From Mesorhizobium carmichaelinearum (GTDB lineage Bacteria; Pseudomonadota; Alphaproteobacteria; Rhizobiales; Rhizobiaceae): a stretch of DNA of 64,000 nt. The notes beneath the pieces were generated by a model that made no database searches, was not told where the DNA came from, and saw only the letters and a program-made list of their open reading frames with translations. Each line of letters starts with the position of its first letter. The stretch's first letter is position 1. The translations under genes and the position numbers were made by a program. The DNA lies in contig NZ_FZQR01000001.1 of the NCBI RefSeq assembly GCF_900199455.1, positions 62,001 to 126,000 on the forward strand. The letters are read 5' to 3'. Shown here one piece after another: positions 35,806 to 44,724 of the stretch.

Positions 35806-37792
35806 GGCGCAGGCGCCGGATCCCGGCGCACCGTTCACCTGGAGTGACGTCGAGGCAATCCTCGCCGCGGCCGGCGGCAATGAAGGGCCAGGCAGCCTGA
35901 CGGGGCTGACGCTGCCGGATTTCCTCGGGCTGCAATTGCACGGCATGCCGCTGATCGCGCCGCTTTCGACCACCTGCTGCGGCACCAGCGACGCCAAAGG
36001 TCGCGGTGCGCGCTCGGCGCTGGTTCGCGGCCTGCGCGGATTGCCGCCCTTCGACGGCAAGCAGTTCCCTCGCCTGCCCTGGGGCGGCAAGCCGGTTGCT
36101 GACGACGACATCGATCGCATCGAGACCTGGATCGAAGAAGGTTGCCCCGGAGATCTGATCGAGACGGTCGCGCTTGCTGGCGAAGTCAGCGTGGCGACCG
36201 AGGCCCGCGTCGAGGTCAAGGGGCTCCCCGGACCGGTCTTCGGCCCGGCATCCGATCCGGCGGCGTGGCGCTACGCCAAAGGCGAGTTGCGGCAGCGCAT
36301 GGATGTCGACGTGCTTGATGAACCTCAGAAGGAGCGCCTGCGTCACGCCTTTCGCGAGCTCTACAAGCTCAACAAATGGGTCGGCGACAAACGCAGCTAC
36401 AACAATCTGGCGCTGATCCACCAGAACCACTGCCAGCATGGCTGGGAGCGCTTCCTGCCGTGGCATCGCGTGTATCTCTATGAATTCGAACAGGCGCTGC
36501 AGGATTTCTGTCCGGACGTGACCATGCCGTGGTGGGATTTCCCGGCCGAGCGCTACAAGCCGCGAGATCCAGGGAAAGGCGCAATTCTCCCCGACGCTTT
36601 CAAAAGCTTTCTGACGGAAGACTCGGCGCGCTTCCTGCGCGATCACGGTTTCCCGGCCAAGATCGATACGCTGGTCGGCCAGCTCTGGGCCAACCCGACT
36701 GATATCTATGACGCAGTCAGTGGCGCCTGCGGCAAGGACTATGTGGCGGGCGAGAACCGCAAGCGGCTGATCGATGCGCTGCTCGACGCCAATTCTCTTT
36801 GGTATCCGCTGCGCTATTCCGGCCAGTTCGGCAAGGGTACGATCAACAGCGTCATCCACTACCATTACCCGGCGCAGGAGGACATTGACGAGATCCTGTC
36901 GCTGCGCACCTTCCGCGATTTCGGCGGCGGCAGCCTCTATGTCGACAGCTTCGGCTTCCTGGACCAGAACCCGCACAACACCATGCATATCTGGACCGGC
37001 GGCATGAACCCGGCCTTCAAGACCGACGCTCCCGCCGACCGCAACAGCGCGGTGCGCGTCGCCGGCCGCAAATTCCATCAGCGCGACGACCTCTATTCCG
37101 AACCGCAGTTCGGCGACATGTTCTCGAACCTGACCGCGTCCTACGATCCGATCTTCTGGCCGGTGCACGCCAACATCGACCGGCTGTGGTGGCGCTGGCA
37201 GCAGGAGCATCCCGACGGGCTGCCCGCCGATCTCGATTCGGCGCTGACGCCGTGGAGCTATGCGGTGCGCGACACGCTCGACATGAACCGCTTCGGTTAT
37301 GAATATGTGCGTGGTGGATGCCTGATGCCGGTCGGATTGACCAATCCGGTCGGGCGCTTCGTGTCGGCGCCGATTGCGGTGCCCGATGCGACGAAAAGCT
37401 TCCGTTCGGCCGAGGTACGGCTGCACCGCGTGCCGCAACTGCCGCGCTCCTGCTTCATCCGCGTGTTCCTCAACACGCCGGATGCCGATGCAACGACGCC
37501 GCTCAACGTGCCTGGCTATGCCGGCTATGCCGCCGTGTTCGGCCATGGCGAATGCTATGGCGGGCCAGGCCATTGTGAAATTCCGCCGGCGGAGAGCCGC
37601 AAGTTCGACCTGCGCGAGCGCTCGATGAACACGCCGCGCAACCATCGCATCGACGTGACGCGCGCCGCGCGGCGGCTGATCGCCGCCGGCGCCACCAGCA
37701 TCACGGTAAGCCTGGTGGTCATCGGTGCGACTTACGAGGAAGACCGCGAGTTGCTGCGGCTCGACGGCGTCTCGCTCAACTTTCTCGACTGA
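35792..37792 (+). CDS. Tyrosinase-family type 3 copper oxidase
   Basis: 666-aa protein. Copper A site: HQNHCQHGWERFLPWHRVYL with Cys beside the second His region, which could form the Cys-His thioether of many tyrosinases. Copper B site: HNTMHIWTGG and DPIFWPVHANIDRLWWRWQ. The first 130 residues (FSTTCC-like cysteines, then FDGKQFPRLPWGGKPV and IETWIEEGCPGD) resemble the extra N-terminal domain of large bacterial tyrosinases. The ATG at 35792 overlaps the preceding multicopper oxidase stop by 14 bases. No signal peptide is present, so it may be exported as a complex with a partner or act inside the cell. It oxidises phenols to quinones; melanin-type chemistry is possible. Confidence 0.88.
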   Translation: MPTSKAQAPDPGAPFTWSDVEAILAAAGGNEGPGSLTGLTLPDFLGLQLHGMPLIAPLSTTCCGTSDAKGRGARSALVRGLRGLPPFDGKQFPRLPWGGKPVADDDIDRIETWIEEGCPGDLIETVALAGEVSVATEARVEVKGLPGPVFGPASDPAAWRYAKGELRQRMDVDVLDEPQKERLRHAFRELYKLNKWVGDKRSYNNLALIHQNHCQHGWERFLPWHRVYLYEFEQALQDFCPDVTMPWWDFPAERYKPRDPGKGAILPDAFKSFLTEDSARFLRDHGFPAKIDTLVGQLWANPTDIYDAVSGACGKDYVAGENRKRLIDALLDANSLWYPLRYSGQFGKGTINSVIHYHYPAQEDIDEILSLRTFRDFGGGSLYVDSFGFLDQNPHNTMHIWTGGMNPAFKTDAPADRNSAVRVAGRKFHQRDDLYSEPQFGDMFSNLTASYDPIFWPVHANIDRLWWRWQQEHPDGLPADLDSALTPWSYAVRDTLDMNRFGYEYVRGGCLMPVGLTNPVGRFVSAPIAVPDATKSFRSAEVRLHRVPQLPRSCFIRVFLNTPDADATTPLNVPGYAGYAAVFGHGECYGGPGHCEIPPAESRKFDLRERSMNTPRNHRIDVTRAARRLIAAGATSITVSLVVIGATYEEDRELLRLDGVSLNFLD

Positions 37793-37833
37793 TCAAGAAG
37801 ACACGGCCGGCACTGGCACCGAGGGAAAATCAA

Positions 37834-40477
37834 ATGGCCGACCCAACAACCTATCGCATCCACCCGGCGGTCGGCATCGCCCGGCTCGGAGACAGCCCCG
37901 AAGCCTTCTGCATCTCGCCGGAAAAGCCGGCGCAGATGCCGATCGAATGCGACGCCAACGGCAATGCCGCCAAGGGCGATGCGCCGATCAAGCACTTCAA
38001 GGACAATAAGGGCCGCATCAAGCGCCAGGCGGCGCGCTTCCAGATCTTCGCCTATGACGAGGCGCACCCTGAAGGCGTGCCGCTGAAGATCGACGACCAT
38101 GTCGAGGGCGGCGGCAATCGCGGCAAGCTGGTCGATATCCAGTGGCGCGTCCAACTCGCCAACAAGAAGGCGGCATGGTTCACCTTCGACGGTCTGCGCG
38201 GCGAGGCCGGCTATCCGGACGGCACGCCGCTGCGCAACGCTGGCATCACCGATCCGGTCGAACGGCAGAAGCTGATCATCGACGCCGGCCCGCAGGCCGT
38301 CGACTGCAAGACGCGGCGCAAGGCGAGCTTCGGGCGTGGCACCAATCCGGCCTACGCCGTCACCTTCCCGCCGAGCGGGATGGCGCCCAACGATATCGAC
38401 ACGCTGGGCGACATGATGACGGACGACAACGGCCGGCTGCTGGTGCTGGGCGGGCATGGCAACAGCGGCTCGTTCCTCTCAGGCTTCGGCCATCCGCGCA
38501 TCGAGACCTACGCCAACAGCGACGGCTGGTTCGACGACATTTCGGACGGGCCGGTGATGGCGCGGCTTGTGATGATGGAGGAGCGCGTCCAGAAGCTGCG
38601 CTACATCGATGTCGAATATCCCGCCTGGGTGCTGGTCGGCTATCCCCGCTACGCGCCGGAAGTGCTCGACATGATCACGCTGGAAGATGTGGTCGAAGAC
38701 ATGTCGATCCGCGAATTCGCCTATCGCACCGACATGTACGGCACGGCCGGAACGTTCGACGCGCCGCAGAAAATCGATCCCACCGACACGGCGGCCCTGC
38801 TGCATTGGAAGGCAGGCCCTGTGGAGTGGAATCCTGCCTACCGTCCCTGGTTCTGGCGCGATATCTGGCCGATCATTTTCCGCGCCGACGAATTCTCCTA
38901 TTTCGCCAACATCCTGCAGCAGTCGAATTTTCCGCACAACCAGTCGAGCCGCGGGACGTTCGACCCCTATCGCCTGTGCATCCCGCCACGCGTCGCGCCG
39001 CGCGCGCTGGCGCTAAAGGAAGGCCGGGCGAAAGATGATCATGTCGCCGGACGATTGCTCGAGGCGGCGGTCGAGCCGAGCCTGATGCTGCTCGACGCGA
39101 CGCAAGCACCGGGCGCCGCGAAAGACGATTTGGTCGGCGATGCCGGCGCGATGCTCAAGGCGGCTGCCGCCGGCTTCACCACCGCAGTCTGCCCACCTGA
39201 GGATGGCGAAGCGCCGCGTGCTTATGCGATGCGTTGGCGGCAGGTGTTCAGCGAGAACGACACTGCGGCGGACAGCGCGTATGAAGGCGCGCGCAACGCA
39301 TTCGATGCGGCCGTCACCGACGTCATCGGGCGCATCGCCGCTGCCGCCGCGCCACCCAAGAAGCGGTTGCTGACGCTTGCGCTCGTCCTCGCGCCAGGAG
39401 CCGGCGGAGCCCGACCGCACGACCGACCCCGACGAGCCGATCGAGGCGGCACTGCGCCGGCTGGCATTCGAGTACCGTTCCGGCCAGTTGCTGGACCGCG
39501 CGCTCGCCGCGGCGACCAAGGACGCGACGACCGATCCGGGCCGCTCCGCGCGGCAATATCTGTTCGACCTCTTGCGCAAGCCTGGCGAGGAGAACCTGTT
39601 CCGGCTCGAAGCCAACCCGGCGACGCGCACCTATCACCTGCCGCTGATGCCGCTGCTTGCGGGCGACAACCCGATCACCAACAAGACGGTCAGCAAATTC
39701 CTGCGGCTGACCGACACGCAGCTCTTTTTGCTCCGGCAATGGGCGGCGGGCATTTTCATCGACGAGGTGGATGCGGGCTTCGCGCCGGCCATCGATCCAT
39801 GGCAGCCCTACAAGGACTGGAATGTGCCGGGCGGTCGCGGGCTCGACCAGGGCGTGCTGTCGAACGGGCTCGGCGGCGCCTTCTGCCCCGGCGGCGAGGT
39901 GACGTGGATCATCCGCAACCCGGCGATCTGGCGCGAGCCCTATCGCATCAAGGCCGACCCCGAATGGTACAGCTTCGCGCTGACGGCGGCCCAGGAGAAC
40001 GCCAACCGCTGGGGCGCCGGCGTCAGCGAGGAAGGCTATATCGCCTACGCCTCCGACCCGCTGTCGCAAGGTAGCGACTTCGATACAGGTCTGCAGCCGG
40101 GCGACCTGACCAAGCTCAGTGGGTTGCCCTGGCAGGCCGACTTCAACGAATGCTCCACCCAGACGATCGACGTCACTTACGCGGAATGGAACGTGCTCTA
40201 TCCCGGCAGCGTCGGCGACACGCTGATGGAGCGCGAGCGGCGCGTGTGGGAGACGCTGTGGTGGCCGGCGCACCGGCCGATGCAGGTCTACTATCCCGCC
40301 GACCCCGATCCCCAGTTCCGCAACTGGGCGCGCGGCATTCCGCAGACGCTGGCCGGCGACCTCAAAATGGTGACCGAGTGGTCGAAACTCGGCTTCATGA
40401 TCCGCAATCCCGGCGGCGGGCTCGATCAGCCCTCGCCCAGCGTCAAATACATCTGCGTCGAAGATTCGGGAGAATGA
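37834..40477 (+). CDS. LodA-like CTQ quinoprotein amino-acid oxidase (frameshifted)
   Basis: Homologue of LodA/GoxA oxidases, which deaminate a lysine or glycine side and release hydrogen peroxide. The N-terminus is typical (RIHPAVGIARLGDSPEAFCI). The coding sequence is split: frame 1 runs from 37834 to about 39,390 and the true continuation (EPAEPDRTTDPDEPIEAALR onward) is in frame 2 to 40477. Frame 2 has a stop at 39371, so the shift lies between 39374 and about 39440 and equals one surplus base. The cysteine of the CTQ cofactor is probably the one in GLPWQADFNEC (TGC at 40151); Trp candidates are in LWWPAHRP and RNWARGIP downstream. Joined length would be about 880 aa. It may be a pseudogene, a sequencing error or programmed shift. 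Confidence 0.8.
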
Positions 40478-40479
40478 CG

Positions 40480-40896
40480 ATGAGCAATCCTTTTGTCGGC
40501 GACTGGACCTATCGCAGCTTCCTCAACGACCCCGATATCGGCAAGGCGGCCAGCGACCTGCTCTTCGGCGAAGGCACCTTGGCCATCGCCGAGAAATCGG
40601 ACACGGAGCTTGCCGGAACGATCGGCGGTCCGGGATGGTCGCTCGATCTGCGCGGCAGCTTCGGCTACGGCTCGCCGATGCAGGTCCGTTTCCAGGGCAA
40701 GGGCGTGGTCGGCGGCGAGGAGTGGATCTACGACTATATCGGCTGGCTCGTGCCGGTCTGGCCGAACAGCACCGACCGGCTGGAGGTGCCGGCGATCGTC
40801 GGCTCGGTGGTGCGCACCATCCCGCATTCGGGCGATGGCGGCAGCACGAACCCGGCAGGGGTGGTGGCTTCCTTCTATGCCGTCAGAGCAAGCTGA
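40480..40896 (+). CDS. Uncharacterised small protein between LodA-like and LodB-like genes, 138 aa
   Basis: Starts MSNPFVGDWTYRSFLNDPDI at 40480 with GGGAG seven bases upstream; an ATG at 40474 overlaps the LodA-like stop as ATGA. The sequence (LLFGEGTLAIAEKSDTELAG, DLRGSFGYGSPMQVRFQGKG, EEWIYDYIGWLVPVWPN) suggests a small lipocalin-like or beta-barrel fold, with no signal peptide and no cysteine. It is fully coupled to both neighbours (overlaps at each end), so it is probably needed for the quinoprotein. Function is not known to me. Confidence 0.75.
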   Translation: MSNPFVGDWTYRSFLNDPDIGKAASDLLFGEGTLAIAEKSDTELAGTIGGPGWSLDLRGSFGYGSPMQVRFQGKGVVGGEEWIYDYIGWLVPVWPNSTDRLEVPAIVGSVVRTIPHSGDGGSTNPAGVVASFYAVRAS

Positions 40897-42037
40897 CTTC
40901 GCTGTCATCGGCGGCGGGCCGGCGGGCGCTGCCGCGGCGCTGATGCTGCGCCGTCATGCGCCCGGGCGGAGCGTGATTCTGCTGGAGGCCGGACGGCACG
41001 ACCGACCAAAGCCGGGAGAAGTGCTGCCCGCGTTGGCGCAAGCACTGCTGCGTCAGCTCGGTATGTGGACGCTGTTTGCCGAGGCCGGTTTCGTTGAAAA
41101 CCGCGCGCTTGTTTCGGTGTGGGCCAATGAAGCTCCCTCCGAGCGGCACAGCATATTTTCCGCTCAAGGACCCGGCTGGCAGCTCGACCGGGCGCGATTC
41201 GACCGGCTGATGGTAGAGGGGGCCAAAGCGGCAGGCGTGGAGACGCGGCTTGGCTCAGCCGTGCATTCGGCAGTGCGCGACGATCAAGGCTGGCGGCTCA
41301 AGCTGGTCGAAGGAGATGTTGTTGCACGCGCCGTGATCTGGGCGACCGGCCGCAGTTGGAGGCTGGCGCGATGCTTCGGCGCGACGCTCCAGATGCACGG
41401 GCACCTTGCGGCCTACACACGCTTCTTCGACCGCGCGCCGGGCGATTCCCGGATGGTCATCGAGGCGCGCCCCGAAGGCTGGTGGTACAGCGCCGATCTG
41501 CCAGGCCAACGCCGTGTGGTGGCGTGCCTCACCGATCCCGATCTGGGGAGCGAGCTGCGCCAGGCCGAACACTGGTATCGCGCCTTGGCCGCAACCCGGT
41601 CCATCGCACCGCTCGTACCGCCTGACGCTGTCGAAACCGCAAGCCTGGTCAAGTCGGCGGGAACCGCAACGATCGATCCGGCCGCCGGCGAAGGCTGGGT
41701 CGCGGCGGGCGACAGTCTGTTCTGCGCCGACCCGCTGTCGTCACGCGGGATCGTGCACGCGTTGCGCTCAGGTATCCTGGCAGCCTACGCGGCATCCGAC
41801 ATGCTGGAAGGGCGCGGTGACTTCGCTCGCGCCCGCTACGCAGCAATCGCCGCGCAAGGTTTTGCCGACTACGTCCCGGCGCTGGCTGCCCACTATGCAG
41901 CCGCCGCGCGATGGGACACGCCTTTCTGGCAGCGGCGTCGCAGCCATGTCGAAGATCGGGCGGCTATTCAGGAACCAGCCATGAGCATTTCGAGCGGGGA
42001 GAAGCAATCCAATGAAACTCGGCATCCCGGTCTATGA
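40877..42037 (+). CDS. LodB-like FAD-dependent oxidoreductase (quinoprotein maturation)
   Basis: 386-aa flavoprotein. The dinucleotide-binding motif is at residues 12-17 (VIGGGPAGAAAALML), and a second FAD contact is AAGDSLFCADPLSSRGIVHA. It belongs to the group that includes tryptophan-halogenase-like monooxygenases and LodB, which installs the cysteine-tryptophylquinone of LodA. The start at 40877 overlaps the small gene by 20 bases and the PfpI gene overlaps its end by 26 bases. Its position right after a LodA-like gene is the main reason for choosing a maturation role. The last 85 codons are duplicated at 48849-49105. Confidence 0.85.
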   Translation: MPSEQADFAVIGGGPAGAAAALMLRRHAPGRSVILLEAGRHDRPKPGEVLPALAQALLRQLGMWTLFAEAGFVENRALVSVWANEAPSERHSIFSAQGPGWQLDRARFDRLMVEGAKAAGVETRLGSAVHSAVRDDQGWRLKLVEGDVVARAVIWATGRSWRLARCFGATLQMHGHLAAYTRFFDRAPGDSRMVIEARPEGWWYSADLPGQRRVVACLTDPDLGSELRQAEHWYRALAATRSIAPLVPPDAVETASLVKSAGTATIDPAAGEGWVAAGDSLFCADPLSSRGIVHALRSGILAAYAASDMLEGRGDFARARYAAIAAQGFADYVPALAAHYAAAARWDTPFWQRRRSHVEDRAAIQEPAMSISSGEKQSNETRHPGL

Positions 42038-42644
42038 AGGCGTCAACCTGCTCGATGTGGCCGGTCCGCTTGAGATGTTCTCCTGGGTCGACAAGAAGAA
42101 GGGGCTGGCGACGGTTCTCCTGTCAATCGATGGCGCGCCCGTCACCAGCTTGAACGGGGTGCGCTTCGAGGCGCAAGCCAGCTTCGAGGCGACGCCCAAA
42201 CTGGACATACTGTGGGTGCCCGGCGGCGATCCCGATGCGCTCGCAAGGATCATGAGCGACCCGGCATCGCCATATCTCGCCTACCTGCGGCAGGTCGCGA
42301 AACATGCGAAATGGGTCTGTTCGGTCTGCGAGGGTGCACTGTTGCTGGCCCGGGCCGGACTGCTCGACGGTCACAGGGCAACGACGCATTGGGCGTTCGT
42401 CGATTGCCTGCGCCGCTTCCCGGCAATCAAGGTGGCGAGGGGCCACCCGCGTTTTGTCGAATCAGGCAACCGGCTGACCGGCGGCGGCATATCGTCGGGC
42501 CTCGACGAAGCGCTGCACCTCATCGCCCAGCTTTTCGACGACAAGACTGCTATCGATGTCCAGACAACGACCCAGTATTTTCCGGTACCGCCGGTTGCCG
42601 GGAAAATTCCGTCCAGGACACCGGCATGCATGGTCCAATGGTGA
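42012..42644 (+). CDS. DJ-1/PfpI family protein (isonitrile hydratase-like), copy 1
   Basis: 210-aa member of the DJ-1/PfpI superfamily: MKLGIPVYEGVNLLDVAGPL, GGDPDAL and the nucleophile elbow SVCEGALLLARAG, with the catalytic Cys in VCEGA, followed by THWAFVDCLRR. The closest described relatives are cyclohexyl-isocyanide hydratases and AraC-regulator-type amidotransferase domains. It overlaps the LodB-like gene by 26 bases, so it is the end of the oxidase operon. A near-identical copy lies at 49080-49712 (differences such as E/D at residue 52 and Q/R and K/E near the C-terminus). Confidence 0.85.
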   Translation: MKLGIPVYEGVNLLDVAGPLEMFSWVDKKKGLATVLLSIDGAPVTSLNGVRFEAQASFEATPKLDILWVPGGDPDALARIMSDPASPYLAYLRQVAKHAKWVCSVCEGALLLARAGLLDGHRATTHWAFVDCLRRFPAIKVARGHPRFVESGNRLTGGGISSGLDEALHLIAQLFDDKTAIDVQTTTQYFPVPPVAGKIPSRTPACMVQW

Positions 42645-42804
42645 TCAGGCATTCGCGTTGGAACCCTGCCAGACGAGCAGACTGGCGAACGTGTGGGACT
42701 TGGATTTCAGTTGATGATACAGAATCGATAGTGAACGAGATCAACCGAAAATCGTTGTTTTTCTGCGAATAACTACTCCGGAGCACTCCGGACTACGCTA
42801 ACCC

Positions 42805-42819
42805 CTACTCCCACTCGAT
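42805..42819. other. Putative attachment-site core (guaA 3'-end copy)
   Basis: CTACTCCCACTCGAT equals the minus-strand end of guaA at 49815-49829, including its stop codon and last four codons (read in reverse complement as ATCGAGTGGGAGTAG). Immediately to the right the sequences diverge. The 3' end of guaA is an established integration site for tyrosine-recombinase elements, including IntG-type sites of tripartite Mesorhizobium elements. This copy is a likely att junction of an inserted segment. Confidence 0.65.
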
Positions 42820-42828
42820 TGTTTTCAG

Positions 42829-42861
42829 CCCAGCTAGGTCATTGATCCAGCTGGGTTTTTT
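42829..42861 (+). terminator. Intrinsic terminator at the left edge of the inserted segment
   Basis: CCCAGCT (42829-42835) pairs with AGCTGGG (42849-42855) and is followed by six T. It directly follows the att-like core and would stop transcription from the lodB/pfpI operon. The next 280 bases up to the cyclase stop hold no gene and include an A+T-rich stretch at about 42900-42960. Confidence 0.7.
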
Positions 42862-43142
42862 CTTGCTTATGAGGCACAACACCGACCCACGGGCCGCCAA
42901 AAAGTTACGCTTTTGATTTTAAAAGGAAAATCGCCGCAAAAATATTTTGAGGTTTCACCAACTATCGGGACCAATCGGACGATTTTTGCGCGTCGTGGCC
43001 TCCGACAACGTAAAATAACTTTGCGTAAAAGTACCGTCAAGCAAGCCCGCGGTTAGCGCTCGAAAACGACAAAGCCGCCCATGTTGTCGACGGCCGCCGC
43101 GATTTCGGCTTAGAGCAAGATCGTCGCTTCCCAAGCGGCAAA

Positions 43143-44213
43143 TCAGGCCGTGAGCCGCCACATTCGCACACGACCTGTACCGCGCAATTCCGTTTCCGCG
43201 AGTGGGTCGCAAGCAAAATCTGGTCCAAGCAGTTTCTGAGTTGCATCCGAAATGCGGATTTCATCGGGCTCCGCAGACGTTTGAATACGCGCGGCGAGAT
43301 TAACGGTGTCGCCCCACAGGTCATAGGCAAACCGCCTTTCGCCTATGACACCCGCGACGATCGGTCCTGAGTGAATTCCAATTCTGAGTCTTAGCGGCTC
43401 TCCTGCGAAGCGTTCAAGCTTAACCGCCTTCCGCAGTTCAAGTGCATAGTGCGAAAGGGCTTCCGCATGATCGGATCGCGTGGCGGGCAGGCCAGCGACC
43501 GCCATCACACAATCGCCGATTGTCTTGATTTTTTCGCAGCCGTATTGTTCCGAGAGCAGATCCGCCGCCTTGAAGAAGTAATTTAACATAGCGAGCGTCG
43601 TCTCGGCTCCGACGCTCCGCGCTCTTTCCGTAAAACCGACGATGTCGGCAAAAAGCACACTCACCTCTGCGTGGTTGTCCGCAATTTGTTCGCGCGCTTT
43701 TAACCGCTCCGCGATCGACGCGGGAAGAATGTTGAGGAGCAGGGTTTCGGCGCGCTGGTATTCACGCTGCAATCCCTCTTGGCTCTCCCTCAACGCCTCG
43801 TTCATCGATTGTAATTTCTCGTTGAGTTGACGCTCCCTCTCTTGCAGGAGCGTCATTTCATAAGCCTTCTGTTGCAGCCGCTGCGTGTTGTCGCGTTCGG
43901 CAGTGGCGTCAAGAAAGAGCAGCCACACGCAGTCATCGTCAGCAAAAAGATGAAGGTCCGCGACACGGCCGCTGGGCAGTTCGACCATGGCCATATGATA
44001 TGGAAGCTCGGGGCAAGGCAGCAAACCTTCCATGAATTCAAGCTGATCGGCAACCGGCTGACCAATGCGAAGAGATGAGAGTCCGTAATGTTTAATGTTA
44101 CCGCCCGTCGTCGCTATGCAAAGCTGGGCGTCAATTTTCACATATGCGATAGAGCGCTCGTTGTAGAAGAAATTGTAGATCCATTTTCCAACTTCTTTTG
44201 GCAATCTATGCAT
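43143..44213 (-). CDS. Class III adenylate/guanylate cyclase with PAS-like N-terminus
   Basis: 356-aa cytosolic signalling enzyme. Residues about 1-105 look like a PAS domain (HMAMVELPSGRVADLHLFAD), residues about 106-160 are a Gln/Glu-rich coiled coil, and residues about 180-350 are a class III cyclase. The two metal Asp residues are in LFADIVGF (188-193 region) and TIGD (231-234); IGIHSGPIVAGVIG and YDLWGDTVNLAARIQ hold the transition-state Asn/Arg. All catalytic residues are in place, so it should make cAMP or cGMP. It is the last gene of the four-gene operon, three bases after the GTPase. Confidence 0.9.
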   Translation of the reverse strand: MHRLPKEVGKWIYNFFYNERSIAYVKIDAQLCIATTGGNIKHYGLSSLRIGQPVADQLEFMEGLLPCPELPYHMAMVELPSGRVADLHLFADDDCVWLLFLDATAERDNTQRLQQKAYEMTLLQERERQLNEKLQSMNEALRESQEGLQREYQRAETLLLNILPASIAERLKAREQIADNHAEVSVLFADIVGFTERARSVGAETTLAMLNYFFKAADLLSEQYGCEKIKTIGDCVMAVAGLPATRSDHAEALSHYALELRKAVKLERFAGEPLRLRIGIHSGPIVAGVIGERRFAYDLWGDTVNLAARIQTSAEPDEIRISDATQKLLGPDFACDPLAETELRGTGRVRMWRLTA

Positions 44214-44216
44214 GGT

Positions 44217-44711
44217 CTATTTAGCGACCATCGAAGCAAGTTGAAGAAACGCGTCATCGACATGTTCGCCCGAAAGCGCACTTGTCAGATAGATTTGCCA
44301 TCCGCGTTGCCTCAGTTCATCAATCTCTCCATCCGGTATCACCCACTTATCGGCCAAATCGGATTTGTTGAACAGCAATACAAACGGCATGGCGCCGAAT
44401 TCGGCCTCGACGCGCTCGCGCAGCGTAAGCGCTGCGGCAAGAGTAGCGGCGCGGGTTCCATCGACGACAAGCACGAGCCCGGTCGCACCTCGCACGTGGC
44501 TGACGCGGAATGAGCCGATATCGTCTTCGCCGGCCAAATCCCACAAAATCAGATCCACGGTTTTGTCCGGGAGTGCGACACTCTTCTTGTCGATTTTCAC
44601 GCCCACCGTGGTCAAGTAGGTTTCTGAAAAGATGCTTTGCACAAACCTGCGGACCAGGCTCGTCTTTCCGACAGAAAACCCGCCCAACATGCAGATCTTT
44701 TTTTGCAACAT
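44217..44711 (-). CDS. Rab/Ras-like small GTPase
   Basis: 164-aa single-domain GTPase. G1 GGFSVGKTS (residues 10-18), a switch I Thr in LTTVGVK, G3 DLAGED (58-63, with Glu where Ras has Gln61), G4 NKSD (115-118) and G5 TSALSG (143-148). There is no lipidation motif. Bacterial members of this group act as polarity or envelope switches. It is 13 bases after the OmpA-domain gene and 3 bases before the cyclase, so it is part of one operon. The Glu in G3 may alter GTP hydrolysis. Confidence 0.9.
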   Translation of the reverse strand: MLQKKICMLGGFSVGKTSLVRRFVQSIFSETYLTTVGVKIDKKSVALPDKTVDLILWDLAGEDDIGSFRVSHVRGATGLVLVVDGTRAATLAAALTLRERVEAEFGAMPFVLLFNKSDLADKWVIPDGEIDELRQRGWQIYLTSALSGEHVDDAFLQLASMVAK

Positions 44712-44724
44712 CTTAGGCCCCGCC

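Larger units (their letters stand above)
41781..42819 (+). repeat. Direct repeat copy 1 (lodB 3' end, pfpI, guaA-like end)
   Basis: From about CAGCCTACG at 41781 to the guaA-like end at 42819, the sequence repeats at 48849-49829 (offset 7,068 before and 7,010 after an indel). It is nearly identical through pfpI. Copy 1 has 58 extra bases just after the pfpI stop (about 42657-42714) that copy 2 lacks. Confidence 0.9.

Noticed and set aside
35603..37645. 680-codon minus-strand frame opposite the tyrosinase gene
   Set aside because: It is an antisense shadow of a gene with both copper sites.
39393..40074. C-terminal end of the frame-1 LodA-like ORF
   Set aside because: After about 39,390 the frame-1 translation is Arg/Gly/Asp-rich and non-homologous in look; the protein-like sequence continues in frame 2.
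42820..43142. Integrase or excisionase gene beside the att-like site
   Set aside because: The stretch holds a terminator and A+T-rich sequence only; no frame with tyrosine-recombinase residues is present.
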